Assembly: GCA_001599915.1 (NCBI GenBank)
Contig: BCIG01000018.1
Span: 62,001-126,000, forward strand
Source: Symbiotaphrina buchneri
Lineage: Eukaryota > Ascomycota > Symbiotaphrinales > Symbiotaphrinaceae
Reading direction: 5' to 3'
Length of the DNA: 64,000 bases
The translations under genes and the position numbers were made by a program. The notes beneath the pieces are model-generated. The model searched no databases and was not told the origin of the DNA. It was given only the letters and a program-made list of their open reading frames with translations. Positions 1-11,859 of the stretch are shown here, piece by piece (the stretch's first letter is position 1; each line of letters begins with the position of its first letter).

Positions 1-1213
1 AGCAAAGCTGCTTTTTGGGAGTAGTATTATTATATGTTGGATTTACAATGGGTTAGGATCAGATCTCGCCGCGCATTTCCTTAGCTTGGATTGCTGCACT
101 GCTACGCACATCAGGCAGAAACGCAGCCAAACACAAGCAAACACAGCCCCTTTCTCGGCGGTGAAGGCTGTGTGCTGGGCGCTTGCCTAAGCCGGACGGG
201 GAGATGAAACTCATGAGAGAAATAGTTACTGTAGCAAAGCAGAACGATTCCACGCAACACCACCTCTTGAATATCGTCACTTCCCTCCCTCACGGAGTGG
301 AATCAAAATCAATGGGACTGAGGATCCTACATGTTATCATTCTCGTTATTCCTTGATTGAATGTGACCGTTGATTTACACCGTTAGCCCCTTCGTCTTTT
401 GCTGTGGTAGTTAATGTATAAAACAGTAGAAGTAAAAGGGGTATATTGTGTGAGGTCTGTTAAGGTAGCAGACTTTAGCGCAATTTTTAATTGTCGCAGG
501 GGTTCTGCCTGGAGGATAAATAAGGTAAGGGTATGAGGGAGCGTATGAGGAACCCTATGAGGAACCCTATGAGGAACCCTATGAGGAACCATATAATAAG
601 GAACGATTTAAGTAGGGCCGTACATAGCTTCTCGCCTCCCCCGGGCCCCTCCCGCCCCCACTCCGTCGATGGTATGATGGTATATCTTCCATCTTCATCT
701 TCCTCTTTTTGTTTCCCAGCTTGTTTTCCAGCATCGTATGAGATCTCCGATTACAGCCCTGAGCCCTCCTAGCTCTCTCTCTTCTCCTCCTTCAAAACCC
801 GGTCACAGTCTAAAGAGACACATAGAGACAACACTCAAACTATCTCCAGCTGATGTAAAGCCTTGGGAATTCAGCAACTCGGCATTTCAGAACTTCATCG
901 ATTTCAGTGATTCAGGGAATATATATAATTGGGTATATATAACTGCACCATCTCTTCTCTCATCTTCATTTCTATATATATCTTCCATCGTCATCAGCAT
1001 CCCTTTTTCTCCTTATCATCTGGCCTCTCCCCTTTTCCTTTCCTCAAGAATTAGAGAGATGATATGAAACAAACACACAAAAAAAGGCGGGTATCCATGC
1101 TCCATCGCGTCCATCCCATCCCATCCCATCCGCGCCCTACTCTCCTAACCACAAAGGGGAAAAAATTCATGTATCAAACATCCCGACCCTGCCGCTCAGG
1201 CTTCTTCAAACCC
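1..1213. other. Intergenic, no gene seen
   Basis: Apart from the 12-bp tandem repeat I see no coding region with recognisable similarity. Pyrimidine-rich plus-strand stretches (about 640-800 and 1000-1330) keep short frames open by composition. The right part should hold the 3' untranslated region and terminator of the minus-strand gene ending at 1214. Confidence 0.6.
533..592. repeat. 12-bp tandem repeat, five units
   Basis: Five head-to-tail copies of a 12-base unit based on ATGAGGAACCCT. The three central copies (545-580) are identical; the first and last differ by a few bases. The unit length is a multiple of three, so the tract is open in frame, but no gene context supports translation. 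It lies about 600 bases beyond the 3' end of the PTH11-like gene. Confidence 0.9.
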
Positions 1214-2546
1214 CTAAACCATCTCACCCCCCTCCTTCCTCGTCTCAAACCGACTCGTGACCAGTATGCCCCCCATCGGGAATCCCCCCTCCCCCATTCC
1301 CACTCCCCCTCTGTCACCTAACCCACCCTGCAAATGCGGGCCGAGTGTCTCCTCCGCCAGTCTTTCCTGGCTACTCCCCGCATCGCCCCACACCGTGACG
1401 CTATGCGTCGTCTTATCCTTATGGTCGAGCGAGTGGTTGGCCGCCGACGCCGCGCTGCTCGAGGGCGCGTTCTTCAGCATGATCGCCTCGGCCCGCAGCT
1501 TCGACGCGTGCGACGGGCCGGGCGTGTAGCCCCCCGAGTTGTTGTATGGATAGGACCGCGCGGCCCGGTGGCTGCGGTAGAGGATTGCGAAGGACGGGAG
1601 CGTGCCGACGATCACGGCTGCGGAAGGAAGACGTTAGTAACTTGGTATTGCCAAGGAGGGGAGATGAGGGAGGTCAGGGCGCAAGGGCAAACGTACCGAT
1701 GGCAGCCTCGATGGTGCCCCACAGCGCGAGCCAGGAGCTGCTGGGCATCGAGTTGTTGCCGGCCTTGACGCCAATCTGCACCACGCGCACGGTGGCGACG
1801 ATCATGCAGATGACGCCGACGCTGAAGATGGCGCCCACGCTGATCTTCTGGTTGAGCGGCATCTGGAGGTTCCAGATCAGCCCGATTGGCAGCACCATGA
1901 TCATGATGTCCGTGATCACGTCCACGGCGTAGGCGTAGTACAGCGAGGCGATCTCGGCCACGACGTCCCGATGAGTCTCGCAAAGGCCTGTGAGGAGTGG
2001 CTTAGTACAGTCACAGATAGAATGGCAGATGGGAGAGGGCACAGGCGACATACCGACGGTGAACCAGGCGTGCATGCTACTGCAGCTGGTGAAGTTGGAC
2101 ACAATGGCTCCGACGAAGGTCAAGGCCGTGAAGATCATGACACCCCACCACCACCTCATCTGGCGCGGAAGGCCGACCATCAAGCGCCGGAACAAGAACA
2201 ACAAGCTGAACTTGACGCTCCATAATGTCGCCCATAGGAGCATGGTATTGGTGAAGAAGATCTTGATCATCACCAGCGCATCGCTCTCCAGCTCAGCGTA
2301 CAGCGGCGCCTGGCCCGACTCCACGGCTAGCACTCTGTACATGTACGGCGTCACCACGATGTATGAGATGCTGAGACCCATGAAGAAGATCCACGACAGC
2401 AGCACCCAGAGGTCTTCGATCTGGAAGGTGCGCAGCTTCCAGAATCGGACGGCGAACCGCGCGAAGCAGAAGATCGAGGTCAGCACGATCATGGCATAGC
2501 CAGTGGATGTGAGCCGCGAGGCCGTCACGAAGTCGTCGCTATCCAT
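1214..2546 (-). CDS. PTH11-like rhodopsin-fold integral membrane protein
   Basis: Three exons on the minus strand: 2546-2054, 1987-1698 and 1617-1214; introns have GTATGT/CAG and GTACGT/CAG ends, the second with a TTACTAAC branch site. The product is about 395 residues with seven hydrophobic segments, in the layout of the fungal 'rhodopsin domain' family. An acidic N-terminus is followed by a TM block, a basic loop (FRRLMVGLPRQMRWWW), a Cys-containing extracellular loop (NFTSCSS, then GLCETHRD created by splicing), a TM-rich middle (DIMIMVLPIGLIWNLQMPL) and a cytosolic tail rich in Ser/Gly. Members related to Pth11 are thought to be GPCR-like sensors, but most have no known ligand. There is no close neighbour upstream. 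Family assignment is good; function is unknown. Confidence 0.85.
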
Positions 2547-5500
2547 TGTGTCGGGTGAGTGTGAATGTGGCCGTGAGTTGACGGTTTGAGATGCGGCGTA
2601 TGTATGGTTGCGCTGCGGTGGTTTTTATTTCCGTACGGTTGGTTGCGGGCTACTGTGCGTTCTGGAACGCTTCTGCCGACGCAAGGGATGAACAAGCACA
2701 ATAACCTTGTTTGCCTCGTGCCAGTGGATGTCGTTACTAGACTTTGCCGCCCCTCAATCCACTCAGTGCCGACGGTCGAGGCAGCGAAGCCCTCACGTCG
2801 ATACGAGGCGCGAAAGAGTCAAGATGTGCGATGCGAAATGCAAGGGGATGCTGCCCTCGTATACGGTTATAACTTGGATCCGCTGAGATGGTGCAATCGA
2901 AGATCAGTGGGTAGGTGCGGGCGGCCTGAGGACTATTAAATCGGTTCGGGAGATGGCCGCTGGGCTGCCACCGAGCAAAAGACACCAGGCGAACAGAGCA
3001 AGTGCCAGGCACGACCCCAAAAGACGCGAAGAAACCCCAGCTGCTGGTCACTTTAGTCACTGCATCGCACAGTGGTGGTCTAGGCAGGGAGCGAAGAGCG
3101 TGGAAAAGGAAAGGGACAAGGACCGGCTTCTTCACCCGATATGCCGGCCGTGAAGCAGGGGTCTTGAAGAAGGTAAAAAAGGACTCTGGAACAGGGGTCG
3201 AAATCCACTATTCCCACATCCTGCGTCCTAGCTATCTGCGGGCCAAAGGTTTGCAGAGCGTGCGTGCTGGGCTGCTTTGCTTCAGTCTCGGGCGGGGACT
3301 TTACTGACATGGGCGGAAGGAGCCGGCTTGTCCCACAGCTGCCAGCACCATCATGAAAAGCATAAGAGGACAGTGCGGGCTGCAGATAGGTTGGGTAAGA
3401 GCAACCGACCTAAATGATGACAGGCCTGTCTGGCCGGACTTGGTGTAGGCGCCGGCACAGCACGACAGCATTTAGGTTTGGGATCCTGGGATCCGCTACC
3501 CTAGCCTGCCTCGCGCTTCGGTTGCAGTTGAGCGCTTTTTTCCCTGCAATTTAGCTTGGCTAAGAAAAGGCCCGTTTTGTGACGGTCTTTCTTAGGGGAG
3601 CCCAGAAGGAGAAAAAGCAGGAACTAATGACCGTCTCTTCTCCACTACCCACGAGAAACAGGGTGTTGACGATCGATACGGCCCTGCGTGGACATCTTAG
3701 CAGTATTCGTGCCAGCTGCAGCGGCCAGTCCAGAAGCGATCGGCTGCTTCTCCAGCCTTTGCGTGCGTTCATACTGACTGCATCCCAGCGAAGATCATGT
3801 CCATCCTACGGTGATCGCATCTAAGACAATCGCATCGCATATCCTAGATCTAGGAGTCGAGAGTCGAGATCATCACATTGCTCGCCGTGCGCACGTAGAG
3901 TTTTTACGGCCTCCCAATAACCAAACGCCGTGCATGAGTGTTAGCGACAAGCTGTCAGGCGTGGTGCGTGGTTTTCTCTTTTGACGGCGGTTGTCTCTCC
4001 CGAGCAGTTACAAGGGTTGGATAGAAAAACGTGATGCAACCGTCGACAGCCACAGAACGCCTCCAAAAGGCGGCAAAGACAGCGAGCGGAAGTGGTAAAA
4101 AAGCAGGTACGCGAGCTTCAGGCACGGAACTGTCCCTCCATCATCTTTCAGGTCATGGCCGGCACGGGGCGACGCTCCCGACATGGGGACAGGAGGGTGT
4201 CTGTGTGCGTGGATGGACGCGAAATTGACCGTCCGAACCCTATTTCGTCGTAGGTGCCAACTTGGGTCGTGTTTCAGCGCAGCAGGGAATTTTTCTTTCT
4301 GTTCCCGTCCCTTTCCCGTTCTGCACGAGTCAGGGGCAACAACGTTTCTACAAACTGGAAACCATCCTCTGTCCGAGCGAACAGGTGTGGATGAAGGTTG
4401 GTAGCGAGGGACCTTGACAGACTGCAACGCGCTTGGCCCGCTCGAACATTCAAGACCGTTCTTTTCTGCGTGGGTAACCAGAAGGGTCCAGAGCGTTATT
4501 TTTCACGTTTGACTACCCTTGTGCAAAGTCCCTTATATTTGCGGGTTTGCTTTCTCGCAAGCGAGGCGATTTGCGTGAAGAACCCATGCTTAAAAAGCCG
4601 GTCATGCGGGATCCTCGATTATCGAATACGAGGCATCAGCCGATGAGTGCGACATGGGTCCGGTGCGAGGGGTGCGGAGTACAGGGGTCATAGATAAGAG
4701 GAGCTGCATGGGAAAGCAGCATGCAGACTCACCCGACTGCTGCTGTGACTTCCCGGGGTGTAAAGCAAGGGTAAGGGTAATGCTTCAGTTGAGCCTGGAT
4801 CTTCTTGATGCTCATGAGCTGTTGTTCCTTAACTGTATCCGTGTACAATGGTAGGGGTACCTCTAAGGTGGAGAGCAGGGTTGCTTCCTTTCAGTTCGCA
4901 ACCCCTCCCGCCCACACACAAACCCAACTTACCCACAACCCCTGCAATCTTATCCGCACGGACTTTTGCGATCAAAAAGAAACCGATCGGCAACAAAAAC
5001 TTCCTTCTTCGGAACTAGCGAACTGGGCTTGAAGTTTGCAGCTTGATCCGGAAGGTGTGATGAGTGCAGTGCTTTAGACACGGGATTTCATCTCCCGCCG
5101 CTGCTGCAAAATAATCCGCGCGGAGCGCCTGACAGTTTTACGGCGGCCTTTTCTTCACTGAGAGCTGCCAGCGACCAATGGAACGCTGGGCACGTGCCGG
5201 CCGCTTGCTGGCGGGACGGAGTATACGCTGTGTCTTTTCCTTGGCGGGACGTTTTCACGCCGACCGGAACCCAGCGGTATCCACCGGAGAAAACTGGAAT
5301 TGTCTTTGGTCCTGAACCATCGAGCCGTTTTATGTAACACAAGCTCATCCTGTCAATTTTCTTGGGCCTGGTTTGACCTTTTCCTGCCAGCAACTGGAAC
5401 AGGCGGGGCCGCGGGCACGAATGGGCGCCCTCGGTAATTGCGACCCTCGCTTTCCGTTGGTCTTTCCCTGGCTGTCAAGCGGCATGAGCCTAACAAAAAC

Positions 5501-6829
5501 CTTGTTTCCAGCCGGGCCTCACCCCGGCTGGCCTTGGCTGTCGAGTTTGGAACTGCGCTGGGATAGAACACAAACTGCGCAGGCGGAGTGAGACTCGAGC
5601 ACTAGTGTAGCATTACTCTATGCCTTGCAAGGCGAGGACGGAGAGATTCTGTGTAAGGGTAGACTAATAATAACATTGTGGAGTTTGCTGGGCGATTGTC
5701 GGAACGATAGACGATCCAGGCCCGGAGAATTGCGAAAGAGACTGACAAGCGAGCGATCGAGAGATGGACTTGGCAGCTCTGCAGGTCTTTCTAACTCTAC
5801 CTTACGCAGGGACGGATCATCTGTCTCTACCTTTTCAAATATTGCTGGGATCTTGCGTGGAGTTTGAATTCGATTGTCGTACGATGATTGTTCCTGAAAA
5901 ACTGCGCCGGGTGACTCGGTGCATCACCTTGCATATCCCGTCACATGGTCCAGCATCTTTCTAGACGACAACTCCGAAGCTTTTCTCTAACAAGCAACTC
6001 CCTATGCATAACGACCACATGAGGAGTTGAGCTCATCCGGATCCCTTATTCATCCGGGAGGAAAGTACCCCGACAAGCGAGCACGGCCAAGGCGTCCAGA
6101 CTCTCGATTGGTAGGTTGGGGCCAAGTGGAGGTTAGAGCGGGCCTAGAGGACATACCGCTTCCACGCGGAGGAAGAACGGTCGGTCTGTGGCGCCATCCG
6201 CTCCACCCCTCTTCTCCCACATCTCCCACACCAGACAGGGGTACAGCTGCCAACCCAACCAATCAATGCTTCATCGTGCCTGCCCAGTTCCTTCTCTGCG
6301 CTGTCTGCGACCTATCGGCAACGGCTGCTGCTGTTCAGAAAAGTGCCCGAAAATGATATCTAATTCGACGGTTTCTGGGCCTTAGGCTATTCGTGCTCGA
6401 GTGTCTTCGGCCGGAGGCTGCAGCCTGTTCGTGCACGTCCAAAAAGGCCCCCGAAGCTGGTTCTCGTTGCACAAAAACGGTGCGCGCCGTGTGGAAGACG
6501 CCACACCACGTTTTTCTGTCCACGCCGGCTTTATATTGTGACACCGGCCGCCCCTCCCCCTGCTCGAACTTGAACCCCTGCGTTAGACAACTTTCCACTC
6601 AGGGGCCAGAAAAAGGGATTTGCCGTCTCTATCGCTGTTTTCTCGTTCGGCGCAGATCCAGCCAAGAAAGAAAGTTCCCACTCCTCCACGTGAATTTTCC
6701 TGAGGTGTTCCCGCAGGTCTGGTTCTGGGCTGTCGCGACGAAACAGGTGGAGGAAAAGAGGCGCTTCTTGACAAGTTCTGAACTGAACTGGTTGTTGCGG
6801 CGGAATCTCCTTCCCGCTGCCTCTCTTTC
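2547..6829. other. Long gene-poor stretch upstream of the FAD oxidoreductase
   Basis: About 4.3 kb with many short frames on both strands but none that I can tie to a protein family or join with plausible splice sites. Composition is mixed, with no marked AT-rich decay, and I see no terminal repeats. The left end holds the promoter of the PTH11-like gene. The right end is where the missing N-terminal coding part of the oxidoreductase would be expected, and I could not find it. Confidence 0.5.
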
Positions 6830-8123
6830 CCTTCAATCCGCCGCCGAGGTCTCCGTAGCCCTGCTGTTGTCTCGTCTGACGCAATGCCCCTTCGCTGTCA
6901 AGTCCGGTGGCCACGCCGCCTTTGCCGGCGCCTCCAACATCCAAGGTGGAATCACCTACGATATGTCAGCGCTCAACAGTATCAGCCTGTCCGCCGACAA
7001 GAAGACCGCTTATCTCGGCACTGGCAACACCTGGTACGACGTCTACACGGCGCTGGAGAATGACAGTCTCGCCGTTGTCGGTGGACGTGTTGCAGCCATT
7101 GGCGTCGGTGGGCTGACGCTGGGTGGCGGCATTTCGTTCTTCAGCGGGCTGTACGGGTGGGCGTGCGACAACGTCAACAACTACCAGGTCGTGACAGCCG
7201 ACGGGCTGATCATCGAGGCCAACCCCTCATCGTACAGCGACCTGTACTGGGCTCTGCGCGGCGGCGGCAACAACTTCGGCATCGTGACGCGCTTCGACGT
7301 GCCCACCTTCTCGCAGGGCCTCATGTGGGGCGGCAGCAAGGTGTACATGATCACCGACCAAGCCACGATCCTGTCGGCCTTCACACAATTCGGCAACGAC
7401 GCGCCCTCAGACCCCAACGCAGCCCTCATCGTGGCCTTCGCGTACGCGTCCGGCTACGGCTTCATCATCAGCGTCGACTTCGAGTACGCGCTGCCGGAAG
7501 CCGACCCGCCGATCTTCGCGCCCTTCGACGAAGCCACTGCCATCAGCGACACGACAGCCGTGCAATCCCTCGCGGACATCACCGTCGAGTTCAACGCGAC
7601 CAACCCATCGGGCCTGCGCGAGACGTACTGGACCGCCACATACCTCCTCAACGAGACGCTGGCGAACTACATCGTGGACGTCTTCGTCAACGAGACGACG
7701 CCCATCGAAGACGCAGCCGGCATCGTGCCCGCCTGCGTGCTGCAGGTCATCACGACCGACCAACTCTCGCACATGAGCAAGAACGGCGGCAACGCGCTGG
7801 GGATCGACGACTACTCGACCCCGCTGATGCTGCTGAACCTAGCGTACATGTGGGAAGACGCGTCGGACGACGAGCGCGTGCAACAGGCCAATGCGAATAT
7901 CGTGGCGAAGACGGTCGCGCAGGCTGAGGCTTGGGGCTTGGGGGTGGAGTACTTGTATATGAACTATGCAAGCCAGTTCCAGAATGTGGTCCCGAGCTAT
8001 GGCGCGGCGAACTTTGCGAAGTTGAAGACGGTCGCGAAGAAATATGATCCGACGGGCGTGTTCCAGACGCTCCAGCCGGGGTATTTCAAGCTGAGTGGAA
8101 GCGCGCCGGCGAGTGGGCCTTGA
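6830..8123 (+). CDS. FAD-binding (BBE/PCMH-type) oxidoreductase, N-terminus not found
   Basis: The open frame runs from 6393 to the stop at 8123, but only from about 6830 does it read like the family. From there it gives about 430 residues of a berberine-bridge-type flavin oxidase: SAAEVSVA, then KSGGHAAFAGASNI with the His that usually carries FAD, GGLTLGGGISFFSGLYGWACDNV with the Cys often used as second flavin link, WALRGGGNNFGIVT, and a C-terminal substrate/BBE part ending at KYDPTGVFQTLQPGYFKLSG. Such enzymes normally have a signal peptide and 60-100 residues before the first motif. The upstream reading is Cys/Arg-rich and unlike the family, and I found no exon to replace it. The gene is either 5'-truncated or has an exon I missed. 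Substrate unknown. Confidence 0.75.
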
Positions 8124-9024
8124 GCGCGAAAGACAAGCGGTTGAGGTTGGCTGTGAAAGAAAGGGGAGGAAATGAAAGTGTGGGCTTTTGGATTTGTCTA
8201 TATTGGGAGATGAGATTGGCGGCTTTTGTGGATAAAGATTCTGACCAGTGACTATGTTCTGGACCGCCAAGAGGAAGGATTCAGGAGTGAAAGAGGTCGA
8301 AGGAGAAGCTCTTGGATTTCTTATTATCTGCATATATATATACCTTATAAAAAGTGATAATCCTTCGCATCCAGCTTGTCTCTCACAGATTCTTACTGCT
8401 TCATGCAGGTGGTCCATGTCTTCCCGTCTTTTGTATTCCAGGCTTTCCCGATCACTCTGAAGCAATGCTCAAAGAGTCTATTTTCTGCTGTTGCTGGGCA
8501 TTGGCATTGGCAGTCAATGACAAGTACCGCTTTGGTTGCGGTATCCGTCCAATATCCGGTGGAGTTTCTGGTGCAGTCTAGCCCGCAACGGCGAGAATGT
8601 GCGAGCGAGCCCTGCGCGAGTGATGTGGGCCTAGTGGTGTGACACATGTCAGGCTGGCCGAGTGCGTACTGTAGTCGGTCCCTGCGGATCCGCGGGCGCC
8701 TTGAAAATATATCTTCTCTTCATCGCCAGACTGACTGACGGCTTACAATTTCAAGTGCTAATTGTTCTGTTCGCGCATTGAAATATCGGGATTCTTCTTT
8801 GTTACTTTACAGGACCCTACGAGTACGTATCCTTGCAGAACTGCTAATCCCTGTCACCTCGGACCCTGCCTTTGACGTGCATTAGCGGTTCTTGAACAGC
8901 AAGCATTATTCGGGCACGCCTTAAAGGTCGAGTCAACAGGAAAAGAGAAACAGAAGAAACAGCTTCTTAACAATCAAGTTTAAAATAGTCCACTGTCTAC
9001 AACCACTCAGCAGCAGCCGCCATC
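8124..9024. other. Intergenic between oxidoreductase and SDR
   Basis: About 900 bases with no supported gene. A short AT-rich patch (TATATATATA near 8330-8345) follows the oxidoreductase. The part next to 9025 presumably holds the promoter and 5' leader of the short-chain dehydrogenase. Confidence 0.5.
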
Positions 9025-9612
9025 ATGACCTCCACCTCTGCCCCAGTGGCGCTCATAACCGGCGCCGCCTCCGGGATCGGCCTCGCGATGACCAAACACC
9101 TTCTGTCCAAGGGCTACCACATCGCCATGGCAGACCTGAATGTCCCCCGGGGCGAGGCCCTCTCCCGCTCTCTCGGCCCCTCCACGAAATTCTTCCCCTG
9201 CGACGCCAGCAGCTGGGACAGCCAAGCCGCGCTGTTCGCGGCCGCATGGCGCACCTTTGGGCGGCTGGATGTCGTCTGCGCGAATGCTGGCATTGGGGAT
9301 TGTGCGCCGCTGGTGTATGGTGCGCCTGCATCGACTGGCGAGGGGAAGCAGGGGAAGAGAGAGGTGCAGATCGTCAAGCCGGATATGAAAGTGCTGGAGA
9401 TCAATCTTCTGGGAGTGGTGTACAGCTTGAGTCTCGGCCTGCAGTATATGCGGCATAACCCCAGCACGGGCGCAAGGGGTGGGAAGTTGATCGTCACCGC
9501 CAGCGCGCTGGGGAGTAATCATGCCGCCGAATCCGCTGTATACGGCTTCTAAGCACGGTGTAAGTCTCCCTATCCCCCTTCGTCCCTACCTCCTACACCC
9601 ATCTCTCCCCCT

Positions 9613-9668
<56 letters not shown>

Positions 9669-10032
9669 CCCCCCAAGCACCGCACACAACATCCCAAACT
9701 AACCCCCCCTCTTCTTTCTCTCCACACAGCTCCTCGGCCTCACCCGCGCCATGGCACCGATTCTCGCCGACGAGGGCGTGAGCATCAACGCACTCTGCCC
9801 ATCGATGACAGAGACGGCGCTGACGAGCGCAATGATGTCGCTGGTCCCGCCGCCCATCGTGTCGACGATGGAGGATGTGATGCGCGCGTTTGCAAGGTTT
9901 GTTGATACGGACGTCTCGGGCAAGGCGCTGGAGATTCTCAGGGATGGCATTGTGGAGCGTGGACCGGCGGATCCGGAATTGGCGAAGGTTTGGGAGGAGT
10001 TTGGGATGGGGGTTTGGAGGGCGATGGGGTAG
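9025..10032 (+). CDS. Short-chain dehydrogenase/reductase (SDR) with apparent frameshift
   Basis: Exon 1 is 9025-9559 and exon 2 is 9730-10032, with a GTAAGT/CAG intron between them. The N-terminal Rossmann motif is clear (LITGAASGIG), then the NAG motif (CANAG), the ENxLG-type segment (VLEINLLGVVYS) and the serine strand (GGKLIVTASALG). Directly after this the frame shifts. The expected active-site segment (MPPNPLYTASKHG, with YxxxK) is present but in the +1 frame, whereas the original frame stops at about 9552. One base fewer in the GGGG of 9509-9512 would align it. Across the intron the shifted frame continues perfectly (KHG-LLGLTRAMAPIL...) to the stop at 10032. Likely product would be about 278 residues, NAD(P)-dependent, substrate unknown. 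Either a recent loss of function or a base-calling error. Confidence 0.8.
9614..9667 (+). repeat. Poly-C homopolymer of 54 bases inside an intron
   Basis: An uninterrupted run of 54 C, followed by one G and six more C, fills much of the 170-base SDR intron (9560-9729). The intron is two to three times longer than others in this window, and the tract accounts for much of the excess. The true length is uncertain because such runs are hard to sequence. Confidence 0.85.
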
Positions 10033-10277
10033 GGGGAGGGAGAGAAGGGGGTGGGAAATGGTGGAAGGGTTAATTGGCAAAGATTGTTTGATGGTGTTTC
10101 TGTTATTGGCGGTATAGATTCAAATTAGATTCATGTGACAAAATCATCTTTGTGGCAAAAGCATATGATACATGTACTTCAACCCATGGCTTTCAATGCA
10201 TCACGTCGACCACGCCACGGGTTCCGTACATGAATGTCGTGCATGAATGTCGTGGACGATATCTCATCGTATTCCCG

Positions 10278-11507
10278 TCATAACCGTGCAGTCTCCTTCT
10301 CATACACCACCTTACTCTGGGGATCGATCATGACATCTCCGGACTTGACACCCAACCAACTCTCCAGCACCTCTTCACACCCTTCTCCCTTCTTCAACAC
10401 CGGAAACTCCTCTTGATTCGCCACGTCCAGACTCGGACTCTCAGAAAGCCCCACCAGCGGACGATGCGGCATCTCCGTCTCATGCATATGCAGCACAGGC
10501 GTGACGCACGCATCCGTCCCATCAAAGATCTCCCTCCACTCCATCAGCGACTTCTCCTTGAACCTCTTCTCAAACAACCTCTTCAACACGGGCCAATTCT
10601 CCCTCCTATCACGATCCGGCAGATCCTCCATCTTCCACCCCAGCCCCTCAACCAGCAGACGATAAAACTGCGGCTCCTGCGCTCCGACCGCCACAAACTC
10701 TCCATCCTTCGTTCTGTAGACTTCATAAAACGGCGCCGCGCCATCCAATAAATTCTCACCACGGGGCCTATTCCACGCCGGCGTATTAAGATGCTGCCTT
10801 GGGAACGTCGCCAAATACGCCACGCCATCAACCATATTCGCCTCAACGACCTGGCCACGCCCGGTACGCTCGCGCCGCAGCAGCGCCATCACGATGCCCA
10901 GCACGCACACGAGCCCGCCACCCGCAAAGTCCCCCAGCACGTTCACCGGCGGCGAGGGCACCTCGCCTTTGCGGCCTAGTAGCGACAGCAGCCCGCTCAC
11001 GGCCAGGTAGTTGACGTCGTGGCCCGCGGATGTGGCCCAGCGGCCGTCGCGCCGGAAGCCGGTTAAGCGTGCGATGATGAGGCGCGGGTTTTCTTTGCGG
11101 AGAGCGGAAGGATCGAGACCGAGGCGCTCGAGAACGCCCGGGCGGAAGGGGTCGATGAGGATGTCGGAGACAGAGATGAGGCGCTTGAGGATCCCGACTG
11201 AGGAGGGCGATTTGAGGTCGATGACGATGGAGCGTTTGCGTCGGCAGAGCGTGTCTTGGGGCCCGGGCACGGGCGTGGGCCGGTCGATGCGCACGACGGT
11301 GGCGCCGTAGTCGGCTAGGATCATGCTGGGAAAGCTTAGCTGGTGATGTGTGAGAGAAAAGGGGCAAGGAGAGGAGGAGGCACCCAGCGAATGGAGATGG
11401 AGCAAGGCCGGCGAGCTCGATGACTGAGAGGTTGTTAGGTGCCGTATGCGGAGATAGGGAGAGGGAGCCGGACCTTTCAAGCCCTCAAGGGGCGGGCCAG
11501 AAGACAT
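10278..11507 (-). CDS. Alpha-methylacyl-CoA racemase (CoA-transferase family III), peroxisomal
   Basis: Exons on the minus strand: 11507-11474, 11423-11384 and 11325-10278; the introns are 50 and 58 bp with CTAAC and CTAAG branch sites. The splice gives 373 residues beginning MSSGPPLEGLKVIELAGLAP, the standard start of this family. The AMACR catalytic pair is visible: His127 in GHDVNYLAVSG and Asp157 in NVLGDFAGGG, with the GRGQVVEANMVDG segment behind. These enzymes interconvert 2R and 2S forms of 2-methylacyl-CoA thioesters. The last three residues are ARL, a type 1 peroxisomal targeting signal. It is divergent from the acyl-CoA ligase that starts at 11860, which also ends in ARL. Other family III members are CoA transferases, but the His/Asp pair favours racemase. 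Confidence 0.9.
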   Translation of the reverse strand: MSSGPPLEGLKGPAPSPYLRIRHLTTSQSSSSPALLHLHSLGASSSPCPFSLTHHQLSFPSMILADYGATVVRIDRPTPVPGPQDTLCRRKRSIVIDLKSPSSVGILKRLISVSDILIDPFRPGVLERLGLDPSALRKENPRLIIARLTGFRRDGRWATSAGHDVNYLAVSGLLSLLGRKGEVPSPPVNVLGDFAGGGLVCVLGIVMALLRRERTGRGQVVEANMVDGVAYLATFPRQHLNTPAWNRPRGENLLDGAAPFYEVYRTKDGEFVAVGAQEPQFYRLLVEGLGWKMEDLPDRDRRENWPVLKRLFEKRFKEKSLMEWREIFDGTDACVTPVLHMHETEMPHRPLVGLSESPSLDVANQEEFPVLKKGEGCEEVLESWLGVKSGDVMIDPQSKVVYEKETARL

Positions 11508-11859
11508 GTCTCTTTCGTCTTTCGTCTGTGATCTCAACTTTTCTGACCGTCTCCGTTCCGACGTGTTTTTCACAGTATACTCTTGAACGGGGGCGAGATA
11601 TCTCTACAAGAGCATGAAGCATCCGCAAGCCGAGGTCGACAGTTAGCCTTGCCATGTCTGGCCTGCGGTCGGGGTAAACTCTTAAACTCTAAACCCCACA
11701 TCCTCTCCGTAGAACGACTTCCCTAAGAAGCAACTACCCCACTCCATCCCCGTTGGGGAAATCGATATCAAATGTATGAATTCTCTCGGATCTACTGGCC
11801 TGCGCATGCATAATGATATTATTTCGCTATCAGCGACTCTCCCAATAACATTCAACACA
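11508..11859. promoter_or_regulatory. Divergent promoter between racemase and acyl-CoA ligase
   Basis: Only 352 bases separate the start codons of the two outward-facing genes, so they probably share control elements. I did not identify a specific factor site. Confidence 0.55.

Noticed and set aside
9586-10080. Minus-strand frame with a long poly-Gly stretch opposite the SDR gene
   Set aside because: It is the reverse of the poly-C intron and exon 2 of the SDR; glycine content comes only from the homopolymer.
11776-11859. Upstream in-frame ATG of the acyl-CoA ligase
   Set aside because: The family start MIFSSPYHVDIP is at 11,860 and the extra residues look like leader.
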